A stretch of 64,000 nt of DNA from Symbiodinium kawagutii. Lineage: Eukaryota > Sar > Dinophyceae > Suessiales > Symbiodiniaceae. The first letter of the stretch is position 1, and the number at the start of each line of letters is the position of its first letter. A program made the translations under genes and the position numbers. Under the pieces are notes generated by a model that was not told the DNA's origin, did no database searches, and saw nothing but the letters and a program-made list of their open reading frames with translations. The stretch lies in assembly GCA_009767595.1 (NCBI GenBank), contig VSDK01028688.1:22414-86413 (forward strand). Direction: 5' to 3'. This document shows positions 22,954 to 35,799 of this stretch, piece by piece.

Positions 22954-23143
22954 TGGCCGGTGAAGGCCGAAGGATGTCCAGGATGCTGCCATGTCCATGA
23001 TGTCGATCCAAGCTCATTTCAAGTACAAGATGGGGCCCTGTCACTGTGAAAGCATCAAGACTGGGCCACTGGTACAATGGGGGCGCTTCGAAGGCGAAGA
23101 TTCGAAAAGATGCTAATTTGGTCCGGCTTTTCGAGTAAAACGC

Positions 23144-23266
23144 GAAGCTGAAAGCCTAAGAAGTGGCTTTGGACATTGCCAATGCGTTTTGATTGGGTAC
23201 AAAATGCAGTCATTGGTTCAAATTGCTGAGAAGGCAGGCTTAAATGACTTGGCGATTGCAGACTGA
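23144..23266 (+). CDS. C-terminal exon, copy A, shortened
   Basis: Open frame from EAESLRSGFGHCQCVL through MQSLVQIAEKAGLNDLAIAD to TGA at 23264. Relative to copy B the last 16 residues, including the basic tail, are lost because of a change after DLA. The acceptor AG immediately before the exon in B is not present here. Probably degraded. Confidence 0.5.
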   Translation, partial: EAESLRSGFGHCQCVLIGYKMQSLVQIAEKAGLNDLAIAD

Positions 23267-24360
23267 GATGAACTCGTCTCCGTAAAGGAGAAAAGTGGGT
23301 TGAAACTGCCACCAGCGCAGTGAAAAGTAGGGACTTCGAGGGTTGACTTCCATCACATTAGACATCAGTGGACTCGCAAGGACAGAACCCAAAGATACAC
23401 AAGTGACACGCACACACACACAAGCGCTACTTTCAATCAGTTGAATCCAGAAGTAAAATCACTTTCAAGAACTCAAGCACGATACTAGAGATAGATACAG
23501 AATGATACAGACCTTCATCGTTTGCCGAGTGCACGTTGTGGTTTGGTGATCACGGAGGAGTGGAGCATCTTGTCGTGGAGCTGATTCGATCAATAGCGGA
23601 GTGAGTGGCGCATCCAAGGGGTACGGCTCAGTTGGGCTCCAAGCTAAATGGATCTGAAAGTCAGCGCTGATCCGAATACTTGATACATGTATTGTCAGGC
23701 TTGGCTGGCCGACGATGCCAGTGCAAACAGCATTTTTTCGACGTCAGCCACTCTACATCGACATGATTGCCCCTTTCAAGATAAAACCACTTCATTGTTG
23801 CCGTTGTTGCTGCCTCTGCTGTTTTGTTGCTTTCTCGTGGTGATGTTTGTTGTGCAAAGCATGGGTAACCCTCAATGATTCTGACATCACAGGGGATCGC
23901 TGACTTCAAGTGATCTAAAGCACTGGAAGGTAACCAGTTGGCCGGTTGAAGCCTCGAGGTTCCCAGTCCAACCGTTGAGCGTTTGAAGGGGGTGGATTTT
24001 TCGGGATAAGGACATCATAGGCATAGGCGATTCAAGTGAGGAAATGATGGACTTGGATAGCTCAGTAGGGTACTGATCATAGGTCTTCCTATCGGACAAC
24101 ATGCATTCGTACTGGTGGCTGCACAAGTTGGCATCTCTCCGCTGAGTCAGCATCAAGTCGCTTACCTGGGAGATCAAAGATCCTGTTTGCCTTTGCGATC
24201 TTGTACCCCTTCGTTTTTTTAGTCTTCCCTGCGATGGTGCTGCTGAATCTTTTACAGCAATCTGTTCCTGTTGTGGCATACAGGTCCGCTGGGGGGTCGA
24301 GCCAAAGCATGTGAACACATGTGGCGGAAGGGTTGAAGGATTTCGAGGCCGAAAAAAATC

Positions 24361-24417
24361 ATGGCAAAGGCATTAATTCTGGGTGATGTGGATAGTTTGC
24401 TTGCCTTGATCTCTCAG
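24361..24417 (+). CDS. Candidate first coding exon, copy B
   Basis: ATG opens the frame MAKALILGDVDSLLALISQ, followed at once by GTCAGT, a plausible donor. Nearly identical exons lie at 43194-43250, 44495-44551 and 45795-45851 (MAKALFLGDVDSLLALISP). In copy A the region around 5340 is degraded and lacks the ATG. The GDV motif after a hydrophobic strand recalls the N-terminus of CWF19L1/metallophosphoesterase-type proteins, but no further motif supports that. Calling it the start of the ArfGAP gene is an inference from position only. Confidence 0.4.
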
Positions 24418-25284
24418 GTCAGTTTCAGTACTGCAATTCATGACCAAGTTTTGTGTGACTCCTTCTTTCGGTGTGATTGCGAAATCAGCGATTCTGCACG
24501 CAAGTTAGGGGAGCAACACGGACCAACCCCAAAACCCAAAGCCCGTGGATATGGGGTGTAAGATGGGGGTCGAAGGGTTTGCTGCCGCATAGGATCCTTT
24601 TCAATCATTTTCATGGTTCCACATATCGACTTTTGGCAGGCCAACAGGGGCAGAGAGCATGCCCATGATCAAAACGTCCTACTTTGAAGGAGGAAGCAAG
24701 CGAGGTTGGGATGTTGATGGATGCGACTTTCGATGATCAGAAAGTTGCACCAAATTTGAGGTTTGCCAGGAGAATTCCCCACCATTCAAACTCGCTATCC
24801 GCAGTGCTTGGTGAAAGGTGATCAAAGGTGGTCGCATAAGCAGTTCTATATAGGTCGATAGGCTGGATCATTTTCCTGGATGGATTTGACATCCTGTCAT
24901 GTCTTACAGGCTCCGATAGGCTCAGGGTTTGTCAAAGACTCCCTACGAAGTCTTGAGATTTGCGCTCTATGCTCAGTTTGGGGTGACCTCGAGGTACCAG
25001 TAACTAGCGGCTGTAATGATGCGCAGATTTGCAAAGTATTCCAGCAGAGAAGCTCACATTGTCCCAGCCAAGAAGAGGATAGCAACACAAATCATCCATT
25101 GGAATCTATTTTTTGGGGCCAACGATGTGAATCTCGACAGTGGTCAAGCCACCTCCACTTGTTGTTTGATATGCAGTCCCCAGTGGTATAGTGGTTCAAA
25201 TGTGAAAGTTTTGATCCACTATTATCATCTATATGCGTCTACACTATATCCCACTTGGCATGCATGCAGTTCTGATTTGCATGT

Positions 25285-26790
25285 GAAAAGACTATCAAAT
25301 ACTATAGTACAGCATACAAGTATATACATATTATCGCAACTTCTCAGAAAAGTTCCATGGATACAAACCCAAGGGCCAGATATTCACTCTCCAGTTTGCC
25401 CAAGCTCCCACTAGTTCGCAGCATGCATCGGAGCATCAATCACGCCTATTGAACCCATACTATATGTGGTTATATTTGTTGATGATGATCGTGTGAAAGG
25501 TCCCAGGTAGGCAGTAGGATGAGAACCCACAAGGACTGAGAAGGCAATGGGAACTAGGCATTTGGAAGACTGCAAAGCTTGATGTAGATGCACACCCGTT
25601 TCTTCCCAGTAAGTGAGTAGCCTCACTTTCCAGAAATCACTTGGGGAAAGACCCGTGACAGTGCCCTTTGAAATTGCGCGCCATCTGCTTCTCGCAGGAC
25701 AAGTGCCAATGTATTCCCAGGTGCAGATCTGTCAGTGTTTGTAGACTCGCAAGATGTTTCTTTTCTATGGAAATTTTGGGAGAGTTTGGGAATCTGATCC
25801 ATGAATGAGACTTCATGGAGGAGTACTTGAGGGCTGTTGCAAGCTGCAGCTGACAAACAGGCTCCTGCGCGGTACATCCCTCCGGCAGGCTGGAATTATT
25901 CGCTTTGTCATGTGGTCAAGTTGCAGGTATTCCGATATTCCGGTTCAGTGCTTCGCACTAAAGACATTCAGATTTTTGATTTGTCATGGCAGGGGTTACT
26001 TTATACATCTTTATTGATACGTATGCATGCCACCAAATTATACGTATTCATACCACCATCCCTAGTGACAAGACTATCAAATACTATAGTACAGCATACA
26101 AGTATATACATATTATCGCAACTTCTCAGAAAAGTTCCATGGATACAAACCCAAGGGCCAGATATTCACTCTCCAGTTTGCCCAAGCTCCCACTAGTTCG
26201 CAGCATGCATCGGAGCATCAATCACGCCTATTGAACCCATACTATATGTGGTTATATTTGTTGATGATGATCGTGTGAAAGGTCCCAGGTAGGCAGTAGG
26301 ATGAGAACCCACAAGGACTGAGAAGGCAATGGGAACTAGGCATTTGGAAGACTGCAAAGCTTGATGTAGATGCACACCCGTTTCTTCCCAGTAAGTGAGT
26401 AGCCTCACTTTCCAGAAATCACTTGGGGAAAGACCCGTGACAGTGCCCTTTGAAATTGCGCGCCATCTGCTTCTCGCAGGACAAGTGCCAATGTATTCCC
26501 AGGTGCAGATCTGTCAGTGTCTGTAGACTTGGAAGATATTTCTTTTCTATGGAAATTTTGGGAGAGTTTGGGAATCTGATCCATGAATGAGACTTCTTGG
26601 AGGAGTACTTGAGGGCTGTTGCAAGCTGCAGCTGACAAACAGGCTCCTGCGCGGTACATCCTTCCGGCAGGCTGGAATTATTCGCTTTGTCATGTGGTCA
26701 AGTTGCAGGTATTCCGATATTCCAGTTCAGTTCTTTGCACTAAAGACATTCAGATTTTTGATTGGTCATGGCAGGGGTTGCTTTAATACA
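25285..26790 (+). repeat. 782-bp tandem duplication inside copy B
   Basis: Sequence from agactatcaaatactatagt at about 25288 recurs 782 bp later, giving two near-identical copies that include the PFEIA and LTNRLLRG candidate exons. The same duplication with the same junction (ccctagtgaca then agactatc) is in copy C at 46741-48240. Copy A has one copy. Confidence 0.95.
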
Positions 26791-29459
26791 TATTCATACC
26801 ACCATATCATACATATTCATACCACCATCCCTGGTGATTGTTCGGATTTCTTGCGTCAGTTATTGGACTCATGCATGCATACTACCTTGTCTTTTTTCGC
26901 TTTGCTCCTGCGCTAGCAGAATGTCTCTTGAATGACTTTTGCCATGGAGGTAACAATTTCCGTCGCCACTTGTCTAGTCAAGTCAAGTAATCCCTTGCCG
27001 CTGATGTAGTATACTCTGACTACAGTGGTATTTCGCTGTGTCGTTGGTTGGCTTGCGATTCGCACGGATATGTTTCGACAAGTTGGCTAGTTGAAGCGTT
27101 AACACTTCCTTCAGATGGCAATGGTTCGAGTGACTTCTTTTGCTCCAAACCTATGTCTTTCCTTTGTTGGCACTCTTGACATCCGATATGGACGAAGCAT
27201 TACACAGCCACATGATCGACGATAACATCACCATTATTGCTGCAGTGGCCACCGGAATTTTTCAAAATCTCACTAAAGCGCTGAAGACAGATGCAAACCA
27301 CGTGCAATCTTTTTCAGTGGGTTGTTACTTAGAAATCTGCAGACAAAGCAGCGATGAAGGTGCTGTCCACTCTGTTTAAAGTTATGGTTTGCATGTCTTT
27401 GATAGGTGTTTTGTCCACTTGGCAAATTGACATGTATTCCTTGCTTTGTCTCCTCCAGGGGTGTTTGTGAAGCTCTGCTCACGACCCTTTTGATTCAGAG
27501 AAGTGAATGTTCACCGGTCCCTCAATGCAATCATCCTTCTACTGTTTCCCCTGCGCAGGAGCTGGGCTCCCAAACTCTTATGTGCCTACGGTGGGAGGCT
27601 GGGAACATTGCTGCTTATTGATTTGATTACAAGTGCCGCTGCTGAAACTAAAACTGCATTGCATAGAAGGGTATGGGCATACCTTAGTTGGCGACCCTCG
27701 CGGGACTGAGTCATGGAAAATCAAAGGAACTGACTGAGTTTGGGCTACAAGAAGTGCTTGCGATTCCGCCATGTTGCTCGAACATTCTGGTTTGAGCTTG
27801 GCACCCTTTTGCGCCAGAGAAGCGGATATCATTGCCCCCTTTCATCGTCGGTAATGCCAACCGTTCAATGCTATTTCTTCTTTCAAGACAGGAACCCGCA
27901 ACTTGGGTTCCTACGTCCCTGCTGCAGTGGGAGGCTGGAAACGTTGCATCACTTTCAGCAGTCGTCTCCTAGAAACCAGTACGCTCATGTAGCTCAAAGT
28001 ATCAGGTACTTGTTGGGAAAGACCCTGGCATGTCGTTTCAGTTTCCCAGGCGCCAGCTAGTTGCCCGCTGTGCGAGGTTGGGTGCTTGGGTTGTTGCGAT
28101 TTGTTTGGCGAAATGTTGCACCATGTGTTTCCGCAAGGTGCGGGGGCTCCTGTGACTCACGTACATCCTTCAGTGCAAGGTTCCGATCCTATTTGGAGTG
28201 AGAAACTGCACAGTTTTACTCGCGGAAAACAGCTGCTCTGGTGATTGCTTTCAATCGGGTGCAGATGGGTCAGAACAAACATATCAGCAAAAATGGATAG
28301 GTGCATGTCTCATAGCTTGGTTGTTTATGTGATGTTCACTAGGGGGTACAGGGTTGTGCTTTCTCTGGAACTGCTGGTAGATCTTGCCTATGCATTTGCC
28401 GACATTCCATCCAGCCGATGTGTGAATACAGGCAGAAAACTTGATCACTTTCTTTTGAGAGATGCGCAAGCCTCGCCAAGTGTCTTCCCATGGTCTTTCC
28501 CATCGTTCCACTTCCCGGAGCCAGGCATAGTCAATCAGCTCATGCCTCCAATTGAATTCAAATTCTATCCGGAGCCAAGGCCATGGTTGCTGTGCCAGTG
28601 GTGTGGTTTTTTCGTTGAAGAACCGACCTGACTAGCCTGACTGAATTAAACATGTGAGCTTCAAGCGGAACTTTGATGTCCCTCAATCTTTTTCAGCAAA
28701 AGTTTCCTTCCTGCATCCAACATTTGCCAGGGGCAATGAGCCTGACTTTTCAACGCCCCAGCGTGACTTGGCATTCGATTTTTCCAAAGACGTATGCAGC
28801 TGTTTTGGTTTACATTTGTGTCCGGAGGCTTCCGATGTTGACCCCTGTTCATGCATGGTTTAGATAATTTTGGCTGAGCTCTTGCTAGTGATGAGTGAAG
28901 ATACCCAAAAATGCCGATGTGGGGTACTGAACTTGCAATCATCGCGCTTGGGAAATAGCAGATCCTTCAAAGCGCTCCAAGACTTTGTTCAGGGACTGAG
29001 CAACGAAAAACCAAAACCCACTAGATGTCACAACATGCGGAAGAAGTTTTTTTTTGAAGATGAAACCCTGCAAGTTTCTACAGCTTTGAGCTTTTGATGT
29101 GCTGAATCCCCGAAGATGCGCCCAGGTAGGACCCCCCATTTCAGCCCTCCTGTGTACCGTGGTGCTGAGATGCACACAGGTTGGATGGGATGGACAAGCG
29201 CTTCATTTTTGAATTTTTCATTGCATGTCTGAAGTGCCAGACTCATGGGCTCAAAGAATCACCCATGAGTTTTTCCACGGTCAAAACCCTTGGATTTTAG
29301 GGAGGTTGAAGTCGATGTGAGGGCCTGGCCTGCGATTTTCAAGCAGCACAAAATGTTGGTTTTCGGCAAGTTTACAGAATTAAGATAAAGTGCGTCCAAA
29401 CATTTAGTGGTTAAAGAGAAGACTCGCAATCTTGATTCTTCCCCTCCTGCAATGGGCAG

Positions 29460-29590
29460 GTACAAGTACCGTGGCAACGACATCCTTGCTACCGCCCATC
29501 CAAAGCTTTGTCGCCGCTCAGATGCATTGCAAGTTTTCGACCAAATCGACGAAGCGTGTGATCCCGCAATCCCCATTTTGACATTCAGAG
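29460..29590 (+). CDS. Candidate exon YKYRGNDILATAHPKLCRR, copy B
   Basis: Copy B version of the exon at 11709. It has one C-to-Y change and F for L in LQVFDQIDE, with no premature stop before the presumed donor region near 29590. Confidence 0.45.
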
Positions 29591-30510
29591 AGGGGACTTC
29601 GTGGAAAAAACCATCCGCAGCGAGAAACTGTCCATGCAGGCAATCCAACGTAAAGGATGGCAGATTTGGTGTAAGATGTTGTAAGTTGTTCAGCTGCGTT
29701 GCTTGCAGTTTCAGTGAGGCCCCGCAAAAACTGCCAGGACAGGACGGTTGCAGCGGGGCACTGCATAGGTGACACATGTCATCCATGACTCTTGTGTCCT
29801 TTCAATCTGGTTTCATGTAGTTTCCCTGGGTTTGAAGTGATCATGTTAGGATGTCTCATTGGAAACCCGACCTGTGGATGCGCCCAGTGCAGATAAATCA
29901 CTTGTCCAACATTTGCCAGTTGCCGCGGAGGCGCAAAGCACAAGGGCGGGTGGCCACAGGCCTAAACGAAGCTGCTTGTTCCTTTCATTTGCGCGGAGAA
30001 TTCTGCTGAATGTTTCACACTTCGGAGAGTCGATGAGAGTAGCAGTAGCAAGTGCTGGCTGTTGATGCTGTTGCTACTGAGGCACTAAAATGCACTGATC
30101 CGATGTTGGATCTCTAGATTGGGTTCCCATGGGTTCCATTCTCATCCCCATTCTCATCCCCATTCTCATCCATCACGGTCCATCACAGCTGATTATCTCG
30201 AAGTGTCCTGTGTGGCCTCCAACTTGCCCAGACCGAGCCGAGCTCAAAGCAGTCGGCTTCGAAGTTGGAACAGCCTGGCGCCTCGGGATGTTTGCATCGC
30301 TTCTTGTGGCGACTCGGGGAGATGGGTCGTGACATGTCGTGACCTATGGCATGTGGAGCCCCATATGACTCAAAGACGAGGTCATTGCAACCAAGAGCAT
30401 CCGCTTGGAGATCAAAACTAATACAGGTTGAGACTTTGACCATTTTGACCCCTGAATCATCTGATGTTGACAGATGCATTAAGCGCAGCTGAGGCACATG
30501 AAAATGCCAG

Positions 30511-32463
30511 AGAATCAGGACATTGAAGGGGGTGGATGAACTGATGAGTGGTGAGTATTTGATGTTCAGCCTGCCATCATTTTTTTGGAAGCCAACTGAA
30601 GCCTCAAAGCCAAAACACACTGTGATCCAAAAATATGCACTCCTCATTTGGCTGGAGTGCACTCCGGAGCGGACTGAGCCACCAGATTTGCAGCTTTCTC
30701 CCACACTCCACCTGTGCAGACTTGCGCTGACTGTGGTGCACCGTCGCCCACATGGTGCGAAGGGCGATGTTTGGGAGGGTGGGGCATGAAAAGCTTCGAT
30801 GAATTTCCGGCACATGTTGTTCAACTGCCTTCAAAATGGTCTTTCTCCTTCTTGCTGTACGCTTCAGATTTGTACGTGGACCTACCATCATCCTGACTTT
30901 ACGGAACTTTGCTGGTCTGTGAGGTACCACTTCTCAATTCGCAAATTCCCAGTTAAGGGATGTTAAGGGACCCCGTTTAAAGTCACTGATCTCCAACTCC
31001 CCAAAACCTCGAGACAGATGGAAACGTCGCTACTTCTCCCCCTGCTGAAAGTGGATGCTTCTCCGGCCCAGGGCTTCAGTGAACCATGGAGTTGCAATTT
31101 GCATAGAGTGTGCCACGATCTCAGGGTCAGACCCAACTTGGACTTCAGAACATTCACCAATGTTGCGCAGCTATATTTCAGTTGTACTTGAGGGAGCTCA
31201 AGGAGCCAAGCTAGATTGATAAGATGGATCATTCTGGAATGATCTGGAATCATTGTTCAATGAAGAAAAGAAAGATTACAGTGGTCTGAGGCCATGCTCA
31301 GAAAATTGGGGTAGCCGCAAGTGATGCCAAAGCGGTTTACAGTACAGCCACCTTGGGGATTAGACTCCACAATGGAATCCGAAGGAAGGTTTTCGGATTC
31401 TGTTCCTGGTGAGTTCAGTGTTGCAAGGCAGCACTGCATGGCTTTGTTTCATGGCCGGCCAACTCGCTTCATGCCCCTGCCGAGTCCGGGTGTCACCGCT
31501 CCATGGGAGCACACGTCTCCAAAGTGAAATCGGTGACGCCTGGAGCCCCGATGCGTTGTCACAGGCACCGGTCGTTCTTGGAATTTCATGATGTTTCTGT
31601 CTCCGCGTCTACGTGTCGTGTGTTTGTTTTGTTGCTTGGTTTTTGATGTGTTTCACAGATCGTTCTCACTTTTTCATGCTTTTTTCCCATCATGTTTCCT
31701 CTTTCTAGTTGTTGTCACCAAGGCTGGACACATGGAAGCCCGAAGAAGTCCACCGTTTCATCTCGCAGGGTGGCAACTTTGAGGCGGGCTGCTGCAGGCT
31801 GCCATGGTAAAAACCACCGTTGATCGCGGTTGAGGGCTATCCTACTATTCTGTTCTGTGCTTCTCTGCTTTCCTGGAATCGTCAGCATGCCCCTCATTAA
31901 TGAATCACAAACGAATCACTGCAAATTACAGGTTGACCTTTGCTCATGTCTTCGCATGGCTGGTTGCATTTGAATGTTTGCACGGCTTGATGGCTTGATG
32001 CTTCATTCACGCTCCGACCGAACAAGCACCGCACTGTCCACCGTGGATGCAAGATGATGCAAGAATCCTGATGATGACGTCGACGACGATGACGACAATG
32101 ATGATGACGATGATGATGACGACGACGATGCTTATGATAAACTTACTAGTATGATCACAGAAAGGTTGATCACTTCGATAATGATTTGTTGCTTCGGACT
32201 TGGATTCATCGCATCATGTCGAGCATGCACAAGAGCTTACTGTTTCCAGACTGAAAGCCTACCCCAGACCTTCAAGCTCCTCTAGGACGAACAGGTTCTC
32301 TGTCCGAACCCCTTCATGTTCCTTGAATTTTGGTTGCAATCCATTCGCTGCGCCTTTCAGGTCAATGACCGGCTCTTGCGCCGTGGCGGCCCAAAGCCCC
32401 CAGCGAGGGGGTCTGGCCGCAAAGCTGTGGAGGAGTACATCTTCATGAAGCAGGGGATCTCAG
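30511..32463 (+). CDS. ArfGAP domain, six-exon block, copy B
   Basis: Exons are 30511-30550, 30694-30754, 31072-31111, 31485-31537, 31723-31783 and 32361-32463, with the same phases and the same GT/GC donor pattern as copy A. The third exon reads ASVNHGVAICIEC. Relative to A, four codons there change only in the third position and one changes Q to H, a pattern of purifying selection. All zinc ligands and the arginine finger are kept. The next candidate exon is 32521-32557. The domain itself looks intact even though some later exons of copy B are damaged. Confidence 0.9.
32070..32132 (+). repeat. GAC/GAT trinucleotide repeat, copy B
   Basis: The shortest of the three allelic-position tracts, with interrupted GATGAC units, in the intron before ArfGAP exon 6. 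Confidence 0.9.
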
Positions 32464-33186
32464 GCTGATTGTGAAATTTAGAGGTTTCTAGGCTTGAACT
32501 TTGGATCAAGATGCTTGAAGTATACAAAAGTGCATACCACGTCATTTCGCAATTTTGGTAGCAGTAATATCTGTTGAATCGTACTATCCATGTTTCACTG
32601 GTTGCTACACCCTCACTAGAGTCTAGAGCTTGGTGGTATCCCACTTGTTTTGGAAGGTGATGCGTTTTTTTTTTTGTGTCATTTTCCAGATGTCCAAATC
32701 TGAGTTAGGCAATGCTGTTGAGGTACAACGGCAAGAAGCCAACGGAGGTCAAAAGAGGTTCAGCGGGCTTCCGGGGCAATTGGACAGCCATGGGCATGCT
32801 GATAAAGTTTGGACCTTTCACAGGTTATAGTTCCACGCATTCTTTTGAGCGCAACCCAGTTGCTGGAAAGAGTGTGCCATATCCTGCCAAGTCAATCTTA
32901 TTTTGAACATTCTTAGAATCCCACTGGAAGACCCACTCAAATTGCATAATCTGAGGGACTCCATGGAAATCATTGGACATCCCCAAGTCTGGGCTACAGA
33001 TCTCCCAGCTATCTTGGCATTAGCATTTGCCAGGTCCACCTTGTGAAAACCATGAGGTGCGCCTTTCGCAGTTTCCAGATTCAGATGTGCCACTTGTGAT
33101 GTGCCACGATGGGCTTCGCAAGCTTCCAAGAAATCGATGATGAGATCGCCAGGTGAGCCCTCTGGTGGGGACTACGTGCCACCAAG

Positions 33187-33282
33187 GTACAACTGAAGCG
33201 ACACGTTGGAACGTGGCATATCTTGGACATGGATCTGGTTGAGGGCCTGGCCCTTCCCAATGATTCTATCTTGGGCTTCGAG
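33187..33282 (+). CDS. Candidate exon VQLKRHVGTWHILDMDLVEG, copy B
   Basis: Starts after gccaccaag and is open for 32 codons, continuing LALPNDSILGFE, then GTGTAA, where GT can serve as donor. Copy C differs by a 9-nt in-frame insertion. No domain recognised. Confidence 0.5.
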
Positions 33283-33353
33283 GTGTAACCCTGATTTTGA
33301 CAGAGATTTCGCTCAGAAACCTGTTGGGCCATCTGTGGACTTTTCTGTTCCAG

Positions 33354-33444
33354 GACTGGTCCTGGCTGATGTTGAGAGCGTCGAAATCAACGTTCGGACC
33401 CTAAAATGCAACCGTAGCAGGGAAGACGGCTTCATTGTGGGGAC
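33354..33444 (+). CDS. Conserved exon VLADVESVEINVRTLKCNRS, copy B
   Basis: Identical to copy A but for G to S after CNR. Acceptor tgttccag, donor GTTTTT, length 91 nt. Confidence 0.65.
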
Positions 33445-34576
33445 GTTTTTCAATTCGGGGCTCTTGCTGTAGACACACATCACAAACAATCATACTGATG
33501 GATGATGGAATGAACAATCCCTGATTTGTCAATGATGCCAATCTCGAGTTTGGGATAGTTAGGGCATGTTAGGGCCTTAGGCAATGATGCAGGGGTCATG
33601 CCAGCTGTTCGCCCAGCCACTATCCTTCCACACGCAGTGCTTGATAACTGTCCACATGTTATTTTCTGATCAAGTGAGACCCATCCAAGATCAACATATC
33701 GCTGGCTGAGCTCGGCTGAGCTGTGAGGTGGAACGAGCCTGGGAATTGAGAACTTTCGGGTGGGCCCAGATCCAGGGTTTGGCTGCAGGACCAGTAGGTG
33801 GTGAAGGTGTGCTGGCAGCTAACATGGCGGTGGGATGCCGTGTAGTTCTCAAAATTTTATTCAATTCGGGCAATTTCAAATCCCTAGAGAGACTGCTATG
33901 TGTTATTGGGTAGTCATTCTCTTCATGCCTAGCTCTTTTTGGGATGTCCATCAAAGGTTCTCGGCTTGACTTGCAGCCCACATCAGCCAACGTCAGCCAA
34001 CATCAAGACGCTCATGACTGTTTTTTTTTCATTTGTTTCTACTTGCGATCAAGTTCAATTTGGAGAGTTTCAGCATGTGGTCTTCAGTGAGTTGTGGAAG
34101 GAAGTAGCATCGTAACTAAAAGGCTTTGGGACTCCCAGGCCTGTGATGCTGTCCCTCTCGGCGGAGCTGAGCTTGGGGTGTGGTGCCCAGCAAGAAACAT
34201 GGCAGGAAAGGCGTAGCATCACAAGATTCCAAGGACACATGCAACTTCGTTCCGATGGCTCAGAGTGTCACATTGTGTAGAACATACCAGGAACTAGACT
34301 ATATATGTATTGTTAGTTCGGTTCATGTACATTGTAATTGAATGCAGACACTTTTCAACAAGGTTTTCCGATGTATCAAAGGATGCCCCGCACTTCCTAG
34401 AGGGAAGAGTTGTCGCAGATTGAGAGCAGTGGACGGACGACCGCTCCTGAGGGTCCAGACTGCAGATGCCACGTCAAAGCGAAGGGGTTCGGAAAAAGTA
34501 GGCTGGATCTCATGGGTGGTCAACAAGAGGGTGTCATGCTTGCAAAACACTCGCAGAAATGATGCATCAAATATAT

Positions 34577-34648
34577 GGGTGTTTCTCAAAATAGGGGTAC
34601 CCCCAAATCATCTAATACTAGTCATTTATAGTAATAAACCAACCATAT
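34577..34648. mobile_element. MITE-like element, 3'-truncated copy in unit B
   Basis: Begins gggtgtttctcaaaatagg and shares about 70 bp with the left part of the elements at 4498 and 61886, then stops at ccaaccatatg. Units A (about 17538) and C (about 56079) lack it, with flanks gatgcatcaaata and gtcgtac joined directly. An ATAT on both sides may be a target-site duplication. Confidence 0.75.
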
Positions 34649-35048
34649 GTCGTACAATCATGTGGTGCAAAATGTCAAAGGAAGACATGTGACGCCAAGC
34701 GGCACCAGGGTGGAGCCCATCCGAGCGAAGGCAGCTGCTGTGGGACGCCCAGGACTCACGTGAAGCATCGCGAAGCCATGTTGACAGAGAACAACCAAAC
34801 CTCATCACCTCCAAGTCTGCAGTCAACGAGCTACTTAAACAGGTCAAAGTGCTTAATTGGCACTATCAATCTCTCCTCAAGAAGTCCTGAATGACATGAG
34901 GAGTACATCGCCTTTAATATCCTTCAACCTTGACCCCATCGAAAGTCTGTCGTCTCATGGTCTATCAAGCAGCCCTTGATGAAAAAACCTAGAAATTTGA
35001 GCACCAATGATTTGAGCCAGATGACTATGTTGGCAGCATGATTGGGAG

Positions 35049-35153
35049 GAGCGGTACCTGCACCTGCGGGTGTTCGATGGCGGCGAACTGGGCTTCCCAC
35101 AGTTGGCGGGTGAAGGCCGAAGGATATGGATGCTGAATGATGCTGACATACAG
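35049..35153 (+). pseudogene. Frameshifted exon ERYLHLRVFDGGELGF, copy B
   Basis: Same exon as at 17949, but a 10-nt insertion duplicating gatgctg sequence near 35135 shifts the frame before the donor. The upstream half is intact (LHLRVFDGGELGFPQLAGE). Unless the splice site also moved, copy B cannot use this exon normally. Confidence 0.6.
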
Positions 35154-35799
35154 GTGATCCAGATGGCTGGGGTCGTCAAAATTTGTTCGGGATTTTCACC
35201 TGACGTGGTTATGTTGAGGGACAATTATCACTGATTTATGATGATATTCTGATACGTTGCTTACAGATGATGTTAGATGATCATGGATGTGTAAGATGAG
35301 GGTCTCACAACGAGTTTTGATTTGCAAGACATTTGGATCCCGTGAGACTGTAAGATTCAGAGCCCAGGGTGGGCACAGTTTCAACCGTGAACGGAGGTGT
35401 AGCTCCTTGTAGACTTGATGATTTGTCGCTGGCGAACTTATTCATGGAATTTCGCTGCTTGAAGTTTGTAGTGCCTAGCTTTGCACTCCGACTTGTTTGA
35501 TTTCAGGGAGCCTGGATTTGTTGAAGTTTGTGGAGAGCGGGAAGGGAAGCCATGGCCTCAAGCAATTGCTGGGACGTTCGTGGACCCGACTGGTTGATAT
35601 TGGACAGAATTCCTAGGCATGTTTCGATTTGATGTGTTTGGCCTCATTGCCTGAAATGAATCAAAGACAATCAGCACGTTCAGTAGTGGCTTTGTTGCAA
35701 GGCATAATCTGAAAGTCTCAGAAGGTTTTCCCTCCGCAAAACTCATTTGGATGCTGTCCAGTACGCCAAGCTTTCAGTTGCTCACTTCACTTTTGTTCC

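Larger units (their letters stand above)
5041..23640 (+). repeat. Tandem segmental duplication, copy A
   Basis: From about 5041 (tagggtactgatcagaggtc) the sequence runs collinear with copies B and C for most of its length, with insertions specific to A at about 7920-9430, 9560-10045 and 12060-12800. It carries single-copy versions of segments duplicated inside B and C. It lacks an intact equivalent of the ATG-bearing exon found at 24361, since the ATG is missing near 5330. Boundaries were read by eye and are approximate to tens of bases. Confidence 0.9.
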
